9,732 nucleotides of DNA, taken from contig DPWT01000056.1 in the NCBI GenBank assembly GCA_003527555.1, forward strand, positions 1 through 9,732. The letters run 5' to 3'. Shown here piece after piece: positions 1 through 6,071 of the stretch. The translations under genes and the position numbers were made by a program. The notes under the pieces are model-generated. The model saw only the letters and a list, made by a program, of their open reading frames with translations, was not told where the DNA came from and made no database searches. Position 1 is the first letter of the stretch, and every line of letters begins with the position of its first letter. This DNA is from Verrucomicrobiales bacterium. Its GTDB lineage: Bacteria; Verrucomicrobiota; Verrucomicrobiia; Verrucomicrobiales; Akkermansiaceae.

Positions 1-107
1 TGAAGAAGTTATTTTTCATTATCATGAATGGTAATCGCTGTCAGCCATGGAATCAAAAATACATCGGTGCTTGATCGTGTGGCATGAATAGCTCACTACT
101 CTACATG

Positions 108-572
108 ATGATTAACGTAGTGCTTGTTACGCCTGAAATTCCCCATAATACTGGCGCAGCTGGAAGACTTTGCTTGGCTACAGGAGCTCGCCTCCATCTC
201 GTAAAACCACTTGGGTTCTCGCTCGATGATAAGCAGGTTCGACGCGTCGGACTAGATTACTGGAAAGACGTCGATCTTAAGGTTTGGAATAGCTGGGAGG
301 CGTTTGATGCAGGCACGTTTGGTGCGAAGAAATATTATTGTACTACCAAGACAACTAAGCCTCATTGGGAGGTTAATTTTTGTGATGGTGATTACCTTGT
401 GTTCGGTTGTGAAACCAAGGGGTTGCCGGAACAACTCTTAGAAAAAAATAACGAGCATTTGCTGACAATACCCATGCTGAAAAACAGCACACGCAGCCTG
501 AATCTATCTACCTCTGTGGGGATTGTTCTATATGAGTCTATTAGGCAAGTTGGTTTGGTCAGCCAAGCATAA
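108..572 (+). CDS. trmL: tRNA (cytidine(34)-2'-O)-methyltransferase, SPOUT family
   Basis: This is a TrmL-type SPOUT methyltransferase, which transfers a methyl group from S-adenosylmethionine to the 2'-OH of the wobble nucleotide (position 34) of certain leucine tRNAs in the cytoplasm. The family pattern is complete. The N-terminus reads PEIPHNTGAAGRLC, followed by KPLGFSLDD and a GLDYW segment. The knotted cofactor-binding half has GDYLVFGCETKGLP and then IPM followed by RSLNLSTSVGIVLYE. At 154 residues it matches the compact family with no extra RNA-binding domain. The frame is open from an ATG at 84, but homologues begin M-x-N-x-V-L, so the start is placed at the ATG at 108 (105 is equally possible). 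No clear ribosome binding site precedes any of these starts. It converges with rseP, leaving 3 bases between stop codons. The identification is secure; the start is less so. Confidence 0.93.
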   Translation: MINVVLVTPEIPHNTGAAGRLCLATGARLHLVKPLGFSLDDKQVRRVGLDYWKDVDLKVWNSWEAFDAGTFGAKKYYCTTKTTKPHWEVNFCDGDYLVFGCETKGLPEQLLEKNNEHLLTIPMLKNSTRSLNLSTSVGIVLYESIRQVGLVSQA

Positions 573-575
573 CAC

Positions 576-2003
576 CTAATCTATGGACTCCACTTTTTCA
601 AACACTGGTGTTGGGTCGTCTTTATCCGTAACAAAGAATGAGCCGACATCTTTTGAGGTGATAAACAGGAACAGACCGAAGATCATAAGCACAAATGCAG
701 TTTGAACTACCTCCAATATCTTAGCGTGAACTGGCCGGCCGGCAATAATTTCAAGCAGGGATAAGGTAATGTGCCCGCCGTCTAAGACGGGGAAGGGGAG
801 CATATTTAAGATCGCCAGATTGATGTTGAATAATACCGTAAAAGCAAGCGCAAGCTTCCAACCATTCGGCGATGTTAACATCTGAAAGTAACCTTTACCA
901 ATACCGATGGGTCCAGCGAGGTGTTGCACGCCGACGTCAGATTTACTGGAAATAACTTTGGTAATAGTGGTGTACATCATACCGGCACTCTGCTTTATCT
1001 GTTCAGTTGGTGTAGGATAGAGGATGGTAGATTTGACAAGATTAGGATCACCTCCGGGAAGGATACCAAATTTTGGTGTATCTTTAAGTTTTTCGGGTGA
1101 AAGGGGTTTGCGGGCTGTTAAGGTAAAGGTCTTTTCAACACCATCACGTTTGACAATTAATGTTGCTGGTTTGCCAGATTTCTCTGCATCCACGATGTGT
1201 TGAAATGTATAGGCTTTCTTGCCGTTGACACTCAGAATTTCATCCCGCTCCATAATGCCAGCTAATGCCGCCGGGCTATTTTCTAACACTTTTCCAACAT
1301 AAGTGCTTGAGCCCATCATAATTCCTACTTGGCGCATGGCGCGTCGGTCATACCATGCACTTTCCGGTATGTTGTAGCCGCTTTTTACGGTGATAGGCTC
1401 GTCAACACCATAGCGTTTTACGGTGAAAGTGATTATTTCACCTTCACTGAGCATGATGTTTTCACGGACCCCGGTATCCGTATCACCCATCCAGCGATCC
1501 ACCGCTACGCCATTTACGGCGAGAATCTTGTCGCCTTCTGCAAACGCGGGTTCTGCATTGGCGGCAGGCTTCGAGTCGTCGACGTATCCTATAATGGTGC
1601 TATCCAGTTTGAAAGATGGTTTGCCAGCCCCCCAAACAGCAAAGGCAGTCAGCACGGCCAGCAAAAATGAAAATAGAGGGCCCGCGAAGGCAACAATAAT
1701 TTTGTCGATAGGCTTAGCGGGCGGCAGTGGTTTATCGCTATGGTTTTCACCTTCAATGGCTTCCATGGGGGCCATTTGGGGAAGCGCTACGAAGCCACCA
1801 AAAGGAATCCATCCGAGCCCGTATTGCACGCCATTGTGGGTTTTTTTCCAAATCGGCTTGCCGAACCAGATTTGGAATCGCTCTACTTCGAGTCCGCGCC
1901 AGCGTGCAGCAAGAAAATGCCCCAGTTCGTGAACAAAGATGATGATGTTGAAAATGATGACAACTACGAAAATAACGAGAAGCGCGGTAAGGAAATCTGC
2001 CAT
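576..2003 (-). CDS. rseP: RIP zinc metalloprotease, site-2 protease (M50), RseP type
   Basis: This inner-membrane zinc protease cleaves transmembrane segments. In the well-studied bacterial case it cuts anti-sigma factors after a first periplasmic cut, and it also removes remnant signal peptides. Of 475 residues, the first membrane helix (about 5-24) runs into HELGH (residues 25-29), whose two histidines bind zinc and whose glutamate is catalytic. The third zinc ligand is Asp408 in NMLPFPVLDGGH (400-411). A hydrophobic segment lies near 101-124 and a last helix near 432-449. Two periplasmic PDZ domains are visible, about 130-205 and about 233-298, each with a conserved D-x-I-L-x-V-N-G core. 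A GPIGI motif (364-368) matches the conserved region before the third helix. Length is close to the E. coli enzyme (450). The ATG at 2001-2003 puts HExxH at the usual distance from the N-terminus. It stands alone here, without the dxr neighbour seen in many genomes. Its substrate is not in the window. Confidence 0.95.
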   Translation of the reverse strand: MADFLTALLVIFVVVIIFNIIIFVHELGHFLAARWRGLEVERFQIWFGKPIWKKTHNGVQYGLGWIPFGGFVALPQMAPMEAIEGENHSDKPLPPAKPIDKIIVAFAGPLFSFLLAVLTAFAVWGAGKPSFKLDSTIIGYVDDSKPAANAEPAFAEGDKILAVNGVAVDRWMGDTDTGVRENIMLSEGEIITFTVKRYGVDEPITVKSGYNIPESAWYDRRAMRQVGIMMGSSTYVGKVLENSPAALAGIMERDEILSVNGKKAYTFQHIVDAEKSGKPATLIVKRDGVEKTFTLTARKPLSPEKLKDTPKFGILPGGDPNLVKSTILYPTPTEQIKQSAGMMYTTITKVISSKSDVGVQHLAGPIGIGKGYFQMLTSPNGWKLALAFTVLFNINLAILNMLPFPVLDGGHITLSLLEIIAGRPVHAKILEVVQTAFVLMIFGLFLFITSKDVGSFFVTDKDDPTPVFEKVESID

Positions 2004-2145
2004 GATGTGTGTGGTTATTCTAGGGGTTTGATAGTTGGGAATGTAGTTGCTTTCTGCTCACTGGCAAGCGCTGGATGTGTTCTCATTCCGGACATGATGA
2101 AATTGTGTGTTGCAATTGCGCAGTGCTTCAGGGCACCATGTGGGT
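2004..2145. promoter_or_regulatory. divergent upstream region of rseP and the small lipoprotein gene
   Basis: These 142 bases separate two divergent starts, so promoters for both genes should lie here. I could not pick a convincing -35/-10 pair on either strand. An 8-base palindrome, GCAATTGC, at 2112-2119 is a possible but unproven protein-binding site about 26 bases before the lipoprotein ATG. No strong ribosome binding site is visible on either side. Confidence 0.35.
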
Positions 2146-2325
2146 ATGACAAAATCAATCTATATAATCATTCTGGTCGCTGGCGCTCTTGGCTTAAGTT
2201 CCTGTAATACTTTTATAGGACTTGGCCGCGATGTTCAGAGCCTAGGCGGCACGATGGTGAACGCGGGCAACAAGAGAGGAGGACAAGCAGTGGAAGCTCC
2301 GGCACAAACACTGCCACCACAGTAG
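2146..2325 (+). CDS. entericidin-like small lipoprotein
   Basis: A 59-residue precursor. Residues 1-19 form a lipoprotein signal peptide: one Lys, a hydrophobic stretch, then the lipobox L-S-S-C with the lipidated Cys at position 20. The mature part is about 40 residues and starts CNTFIGLGRDVQSLGG, which follows the entericidin pattern (CNT, a Gly-rich turn, an acidic residue and a short amphipathic helix ending near Ala). Entericidins A and B of E. coli are tiny lipoproteins of the cell envelope; B has been linked to membrane disruption and A to its neutralisation. This protein is longer at its C-terminus, with a basic N-K-R-G-G and then a Pro/Ala/Gln tail. Only one copy is visible, with no partner alongside. 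The frame is open from a GTG at 2107, but the ATG at 2146 gives a proper signal peptide. It sits between rseP and the HtrA gene on the opposite strand. A toxin function is not shown by the sequence. Confidence 0.75.
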   Translation: MTKSIYIIILVAGALGLSSCNTFIGLGRDVQSLGGTMVNAGNKRGGQAVEAPAQTLPPQ

Positions 2326-2333
2326 TAGTGGCA
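2312..2333. terminator. possible bidirectional terminator hairpin
   Basis: TGCCACCAC (2312-2320) pairs with GTAGTGGCA (2325-2333) around a 4-base loop, giving a 9-bp stem with one mismatch. It overlaps the stop codon of the lipoprotein gene and lies 30 bases beyond the stop of the converging HtrA gene. There is no T-run on the + strand and only a T-rich TGTTTGT on the - strand, so intrinsic termination is uncertain. The 38-base gap also contains two copies of GTGATTATTC (2342-2351 and 2360-2369), the second overlapping the HtrA stop codon. Confidence 0.3.
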
Positions 2334-2363
2334 TCAGTTAGGTGATTATTCGTGAGGGTGTGA

Positions 2364-3872
2364 TTATTCTTCACGCACTGGTGAGATAGTGATATGTAGC
2401 GTAGATTTTCCGCGCTGAATTATAAGTTCTGTATTCTGTACAGATGCAGATGCCGCGAGGCGCGTAAGAAAATCCTCAGCTGTGGTAACACGCACGCCAT
2501 TAATGGCGTGTATAATATCTCCCATGAGCAGTTTGCCCCTAAGATTGCTGTCAGGGTTTACTCGTGTAATGACTACCCCATATCTGCGGGTTGAGCTATC
2601 CAACTTTGTAGAGTTGCTTACAACAATGCCTATAGCTCTTAGAACTGCCTGAGTATTGAGCCGTTTTTGCACTTTGTCCTCCTCAGTTTCTAAGGTTTCG
2701 TTGTTGAAATCTTCCATCTCGCCTATTGTTGCTGTTAGGTTGTGTTTGACTCCAGCGCGCCAAATATCGATGGCGACGTCGGCACCTACCTTGCTCTGCT
2801 GAATCAAGAAGATCAGGCGTCTCATGCTGGGTATTTTTTTCCCTTGGTAGCGGATAACGATATCATCTTTTTTTAAACCAGCCTGCATGGCTGGAGAATT
2901 TGGAACAATCGCGGTGACTCGTGCGCCTGCGCGTTCATTATAGCCAAACTCCTTACGCGTCATGGGATCGAGGTCTTCCATAGCCATGCCGAGAAAACCT
3001 CTCACTGGGCGACCACGATCTAAGATATCTTTCATGGTCTTAAAGGCGGCATTGGATGGAATGGCGAAGCCGATACCTTGGAAGCTAGGGCTGTCACGGT
3101 TCGTCGAGTAAATGCGCGAGTTGATACCAACAATTTCTCCTAGAATATTAATCAACGGTCCACCAGAGTTGCCTGGATTGATTGCAGCTGAAGTCTGTAG
3201 GAGATCTACCTGACTATCTGAAAACGGTCGCTTCTTCGCAGAGATTTTTCCTTCCGTTACAGAGGTTCCAAGGCCGAACGGACTACCGATTGCGAAGACG
3301 GTGTTACCTACTTCAATTTTGGAAGACTCACCAAATTTTAAAGGGATGAATGGGCCCTTGCTATCGATCTTCAGCACGGCGATATCTACAGCTGGATCAG
3401 TGCCTATCACCCGTGCAGAGTGAATTGAGCCATCATGCATGGTTAATCGGATACGCGGTGTGCCTTGAATAACGTGATGATTTGTTAACACGTGTCCTTC
3501 CTCGGTAACGATGACACCTGAGCCTTGACCTTGCACGGCGCGTGGCTGCACCCAAGTGCGGCCGTAGAGGTCACGGATACGCTCCCGCCTAATGCCCGTG
3601 GTGTCGATACTGACGACGGAGGGCACAACGGCCCTGACGAGGGCTGCGCTCTCTGCATTGATAGCGGCAAGCACCTCGACATCTTTAAGATTCATCGACG
3701 GCTTGTTCCGCAGAGTGTGTTGGTGACTTTCAAATCCGTTTTCGGACGCGCTGCTTGGCAGAATATCCATCAGGCTATCACCACCTTGAATCTTGCGCAC
3801 CACGAAGACTACAAAAAAGGCGAAGCAAAAGACTGCTAACAGAACTAGGAGGCGGCGAAATCCGTCATTCAT
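2364..3872 (-). CDS. HtrA/DegP-type serine protease, membrane-anchored, two PDZ domains
   Basis: A trypsin-fold HtrA protease of 502 residues, expected in the periplasm, where the family degrades or refolds damaged envelope proteins. Residues 6-26 are one strong hydrophobic helix between Arg pairs with no clear cleavage site, so it probably stays anchored as DegS does. The catalytic triad is intact: His133 in TNHHVIQG, Asp163 in DPAVDIAVLKI and Ser236 in NPGNSGGPL. PDZ1 spans about 302-395 (VPNSPAMQAGLKKDDIVIRY). A charged linker (about 396-430, rich in Glu) leads to PDZ2 (about 431-500), which has GDIIHAINGVRV. Two PDZ domains are typical of DegP/DegQ, while an uncleaved anchor is typical of DegS, so I give no symbol. 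The ATG at 3870-3872 starts just before the anchor; no ribosome binding site is evident. It follows the S16 protease gene on the same strand after 88 bases and may be co-transcribed with it. Confidence 0.93.
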   Translation of the reverse strand: MNDGFRRLLVLLAVFCFAFFVVFVVRKIQGGDSLMDILPSSASENGFESHQHTLRNKPSMNLKDVEVLAAINAESAALVRAVVPSVVSIDTTGIRRERIRDLYGRTWVQPRAVQGQGSGVIVTEEGHVLTNHHVIQGTPRIRLTMHDGSIHSARVIGTDPAVDIAVLKIDSKGPFIPLKFGESSKIEVGNTVFAIGSPFGLGTSVTEGKISAKKRPFSDSQVDLLQTSAAINPGNSGGPLINILGEIVGINSRIYSTNRDSPSFQGIGFAIPSNAAFKTMKDILDRGRPVRGFLGMAMEDLDPMTRKEFGYNERAGARVTAIVPNSPAMQAGLKKDDIVIRYQGKKIPSMRRLIFLIQQSKVGADVAIDIWRAGVKHNLTATIGEMEDFNNETLETEEDKVQKRLNTQAVLRAIGIVVSNSTKLDSSTRRYGVVITRVNPDSNLRGKLLMGDIIHAINGVRVTTAEDFLTRLAASASVQNTELIIQRGKSTLHITISPVREE

Positions 3873-3960
3873 TGAATTTGGTCATGTAGAGGGTTGATGT
3901 ATTGTTGTGGTATTGGTCTATCTTACGCCCTGAAGCGGTGTGTAAATATTGTTATGGTAA

Positions 3961-5697
3961 TCAGAGGGTCATTTCTTCTACTATTTTTGGATCTTCCATG
4001 ATCTTCTTTTTTGCTTTGATGGCATTGCGGAACAAATTACCAATACGTTTACTAAAGTCTTTAAGCTCTTCACCCTCAGATTTGCCATTTCGAATAGCAG
4101 TGACCAGAATCATGGATTCTTTGAGATAGGGTAAAACGCGGCTATCGATCATATCTTGGATTTCATTCAGGTGCTCGACAGATTCTTTGGCAGACTGGCT
4201 ACTGCCCTCGTCGAGCCCGCGCCCAAATGCTGCCAGCTCCATATTGATTTCATCAAATGAACCGCGCAAAGATAAGGTTCTAACGTGCTTACCATTGGCA
4301 AAATCCAGCAGTACCTTGGCGCAAAGATGGTTTGGTGATTTCTCAAGAACGGCCTTGAGTTTTTTCTTAACCTCTGGGTGCTTCAAGCTATCTTTGCCTT
4401 TTTCGCTAACTAGATTTGCAACTTGCTCATAGATAGCGATGGAGTCAATGAGCTCAGACGCCTTCTTCATGCGGGAGAGATTGTGAGCCTCCTCAAAATT
4501 TTTCTGAGTGAAGACATTGATCTTTAGTAGTGAGCCTATGCCATCTAGTAAAAAGGAATCCCAAACACCTTTGGCATTGGCGAGAGGAATACCAACAATC
4601 GTGCAGTCTTTGTTGATTGCGCCTCTAATTTTTCCCGCAACGCCACCAATGACTCCGGTTTGACCGTCGGCGCTCATAGTACCTGTGCATGCGTATTTGG
4701 GATCAATCTTATCGCCAGTAAATAAAGAGTCGATTTCCAGAGCGAATGCAGTTCCAGCAGACGGTCCGTCTACAAGGCCATTTTTATCACCCAGTGTGAT
4801 GTCTACTAGGTAACCTGTTGGAACTATCGTTTTGTTGTGGCGCACGCGCATGAACTTGATGATGTCCTCAAGTGAACCAGCCATCATTTTGCCTACATTT
4901 TGATCAAACTTGAAGAGCAGGTCCTCTTGGTCTTCTTCTTCCAAGGCGGTGATGATCACTGCGTTGGCTGCTCCTGCATGTTTTCCGTTGGGTAATTGGC
5001 GCACGGAGAGGCCAATGATACGTGACTGTTTAAGTGCAAATTCCTTAGCGTCGCCACCCGGCATTAAGCGCTCTACTTTGGTGAATTTATTTCTGGAGCC
5101 GTAAGGTGATGTATTATGGGAGATGGGAGATTTGAGTATTCCTTTCCAGCTTACTTTGTATCCGTTTCCCTTTAAGCTGGAGGCTAGCTCCTTCAATTTT
5201 GCGGTGTTTTTCCCTTCGGGATCGAACATCAGAGCGATGTCTACGCAGTATGCAGCGCATTTCAGATTGGAGGTGTTGTCTTTCTTTCGCATCAGTGCAC
5301 GGACCCCTGAATACAGCCGGCGTGCCGATTTCTCTATGGCAGCATTTTCTTCTCTGAGTGATTTCCCAGATTCTTTTAGCTGTTCTAGAATATCCTTAAC
5401 CTTGCTGTTGTCTTTATCGATTCGGGCCGCAATGGCGAGCGCATATGACCGAGTGTTGAATTCTACGTTATTATCCTCCTTGTTAAAATCGCGTGCCACA
5501 CTGACGAGAGCGCCGACCAGCCCTGCACGATCAAATTTATTTAATTTGATATCCGAAGCGGCAAAAAGCTCTTTTTCAAGATCAGGCGGACGATATGCCG
5601 CAGCAACAGGAAATGATGAGATAATCATAACCAAAGTGGCGGTAAAAATGGCACAGCTTTTGATAAAGCGTGATTTGTAGTTAATAAATAATTTCAT
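3961..5697 (-). CDS. secreted S16 (Lon-type) serine protease without ATPase domain
   Basis: A 578-residue protein with a signal peptide (basic n-region, hydrophobic core, P-V-A-A-A before the likely cut after residue 34). The centre is a Lon proteolytic domain, about residues 223-400. VDGPSAGTAFALEIDSLFTG holds the nucleophile Ser313, and GGVAGKIRGA holds the general base Lys356. Their 43-residue spacing equals that of E. coli Lon (Ser679/Lys722), and the TGTMSADGQTGVIGG strand between them also fits. There is no Walker A or B motif, so it lacks the AAA+ unfoldase and should work without ATP, outside the cytoplasm. About 185 residues before and 180 after the domain are mostly charged helices that I do not recognise; they may bind substrate or help assembly. 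Translation from a TTG at 5733 is possible, but the ATG at 5697 gives the better signal peptide. The HtrA gene follows 88 bases downstream. Protease activity is inferred from the intact dyad; the substrate is unknown. Confidence 0.85.
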   Translation of the reverse strand: MKLFINYKSRFIKSCAIFTATLVMIISSFPVAAAYRPPDLEKELFAASDIKLNKFDRAGLVGALVSVARDFNKEDNNVEFNTRSYALAIAARIDKDNSKVKDILEQLKESGKSLREENAAIEKSARRLYSGVRALMRKKDNTSNLKCAAYCVDIALMFDPEGKNTAKLKELASSLKGNGYKVSWKGILKSPISHNTSPYGSRNKFTKVERLMPGGDAKEFALKQSRIIGLSVRQLPNGKHAGAANAVIITALEEEDQEDLLFKFDQNVGKMMAGSLEDIIKFMRVRHNKTIVPTGYLVDITLGDKNGLVDGPSAGTAFALEIDSLFTGDKIDPKYACTGTMSADGQTGVIGGVAGKIRGAINKDCTIVGIPLANAKGVWDSFLLDGIGSLLKINVFTQKNFEEAHNLSRMKKASELIDSIAIYEQVANLVSEKGKDSLKHPEVKKKLKAVLEKSPNHLCAKVLLDFANGKHVRTLSLRGSFDEINMELAAFGRGLDEGSSQSAKESVEHLNEIQDMIDSRVLPYLKESMILVTAIRNGKSEGEELKDFSKRIGNLFRNAIKAKKKIMEDPKIVEEMTL

Positions 5698-5775
5698 GGG
5701 TGGGATTGTCTCTACTTGGAACAACAAATGCAAAGCGAAAATTGGATCCTTTGTATCAGCCTTGATTCTAACTCG

Positions 5776-5802
5776 TGGGATTACAATTTTTGCTGTAACC
5801 CA
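5776..5802. other. hairpin-forming inverted repeat
   Basis: TGGG-A-TTACA (5776-5785) pairs with TGTAACCCA (5794-5802). This gives 9 bp with a single bulged A at 5780 and an 8-base loop. It lies about 80 bases upstream of the S16 protease start, so it could be in that gene's leader or be an operator. Role unknown. Confidence 0.4.
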
Positions 5803-5858
5803 ATTCTACATTAGCCTTTGCAGGGAGTGGTGCTTGAGAGGTCCACTTGGCGTTCTCC

Positions 5859-5873
5859 GAGCTTAAAAAGCTC
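5859..5873. other. short perfect hairpin
   Basis: GAGCTT (5859-5864), a 3-base A loop, and AAGCTC (5868-5873) form a perfect 6-bp stem. No T-run follows immediately on either strand, so a terminator is not supported. It lies mid-way between the two divergent genes. Confidence 0.3.
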
Positions 5874-5901
5874 ATTTGAGGAACCCGGCTTGATTTAAGT
5901 G

Positions 5902-5928
5902 GCTGCTGACTGGGACAATGCTAGCAGC
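5902..5928. other. hairpin-forming inverted repeat
   Basis: GCTGCT (5902-5907) pairs with AGCAGC (5923-5928) over a 15-base loop. The 3' arm can instead form a local ATGCT-AGC-AGCAT hairpin (5918-5930), so two mutually exclusive folds exist. Role unknown. Confidence 0.25.
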
Positions 5929-5987
5929 ATCAGACTCTGTGGTGATAAACGACCAAATACTATTTCATAATCAGTAGACGTAAGCTC

Positions 5988-6068
5988 ATGAAATGGAGGA
6001 AACATTTGAAGTCTCCATTGTGCATTCATTTTGTACGTGCTGTTCTGTTCTGCCTGTGGTTTTCATAG
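5988..6068 (+). CDS. candidate 26-codon leader ORF upstream of the glycosylase gene
   Basis: An ATG at 5988 opens a 26-residue frame ending in TAG at 6066-6068, three bases before the glycosylase ATG and in the same frame as it. The peptide begins MKWRKHLK and ends in a hydrophobic part rich in Val, Leu, Phe, Cys and Trp. A shorter version could start at TTG 6006 (20 residues), which has GGAGGA (5995-6000) at good spacing, the only strong Shine-Dalgarno match found in the intergenic regions. It matches no family I know. It may be a chance frame, a translated leader that feeds ribosomes to the next start, or a remnant of an older N-terminus. Confidence 0.2.
   Translation: MKWRKHLKSPLCIHFVRAVLFCLWFS
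5992..6019 (+). promoter_or_regulatory. hairpin that would sequester a GGAGG site in the glycosylase leader
   Basis: AATGGAG (5992-5998) pairs perfectly with CTCCATT (6013-6019) over a 14-base loop. The 5' arm contains most of the GGAGG at 5995-5999, so if this is transcribed the stem would hide that site and the TTG at 6006 would lie in the loop. The stem may control translation of the short leader frame, but this is inference. Confidence 0.25.
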
Positions 6069-6071
6069 GTC

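Larger units (their letters stand above)
5698..6071. promoter_or_regulatory. divergent intergenic region with several inverted repeats
   Basis: This 374-base stretch separates the S16 protease gene (-) from the glycosylase gene (+) and should hold promoters for both. I see no convincing sigma-70-type promoter; CATAAT at 5966-5971 is a -10-like match without a good -35. Four hairpin-forming inverted repeats (5776-5802, 5859-5873, 5902-5928, 5992-6019) and one short reading frame (5988-6068) are listed separately. No tRNA, known riboswitch or substantial coding frame was recognised. Confidence 0.5.

Noticed and set aside
24..74. A 16-codon frame and a short inverted repeat (TTCAT-TATC-ATGAA, 15-28) upstream of trmL
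   Set aside because: The frame has no ribosome binding site or family likeness. The repeat has only 5-bp arms in an AT-rich stretch, so chance is a fair explanation.
1423..1932. A 169-codon open frame on the + strand within rseP, plus overlapping ones nearby
   Set aside because: rseP itself has intact catalytic and PDZ motifs across this stretch. The antisense products are low-complexity and resemble no family.
3873..3893. A 6-codon frame on the - strand (ATG at 3891-3893) whose TGA overlaps the start region of the HtrA gene
   Set aside because: It is too short to judge and has no ribosome binding site, so it is not reported as a leader peptide.
3899..3960. A possible terminator or promoter between the S16 and HtrA genes (imperfect TTACGCC / GGTGTGTAA pairing)
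   Set aside because: The pairing is broken by mismatches with no T-run, and no good -35/-10 pair was found on the - strand.
5123..5680. A 185-codon open frame on the + strand, antisense to the S16 protease gene
   Set aside because: Its product is Ser/Leu/Phe-rich with no recognisable motif. The opposite strand encodes a signal peptide and a protease domain with a conserved dyad, so this is an antisense shadow.
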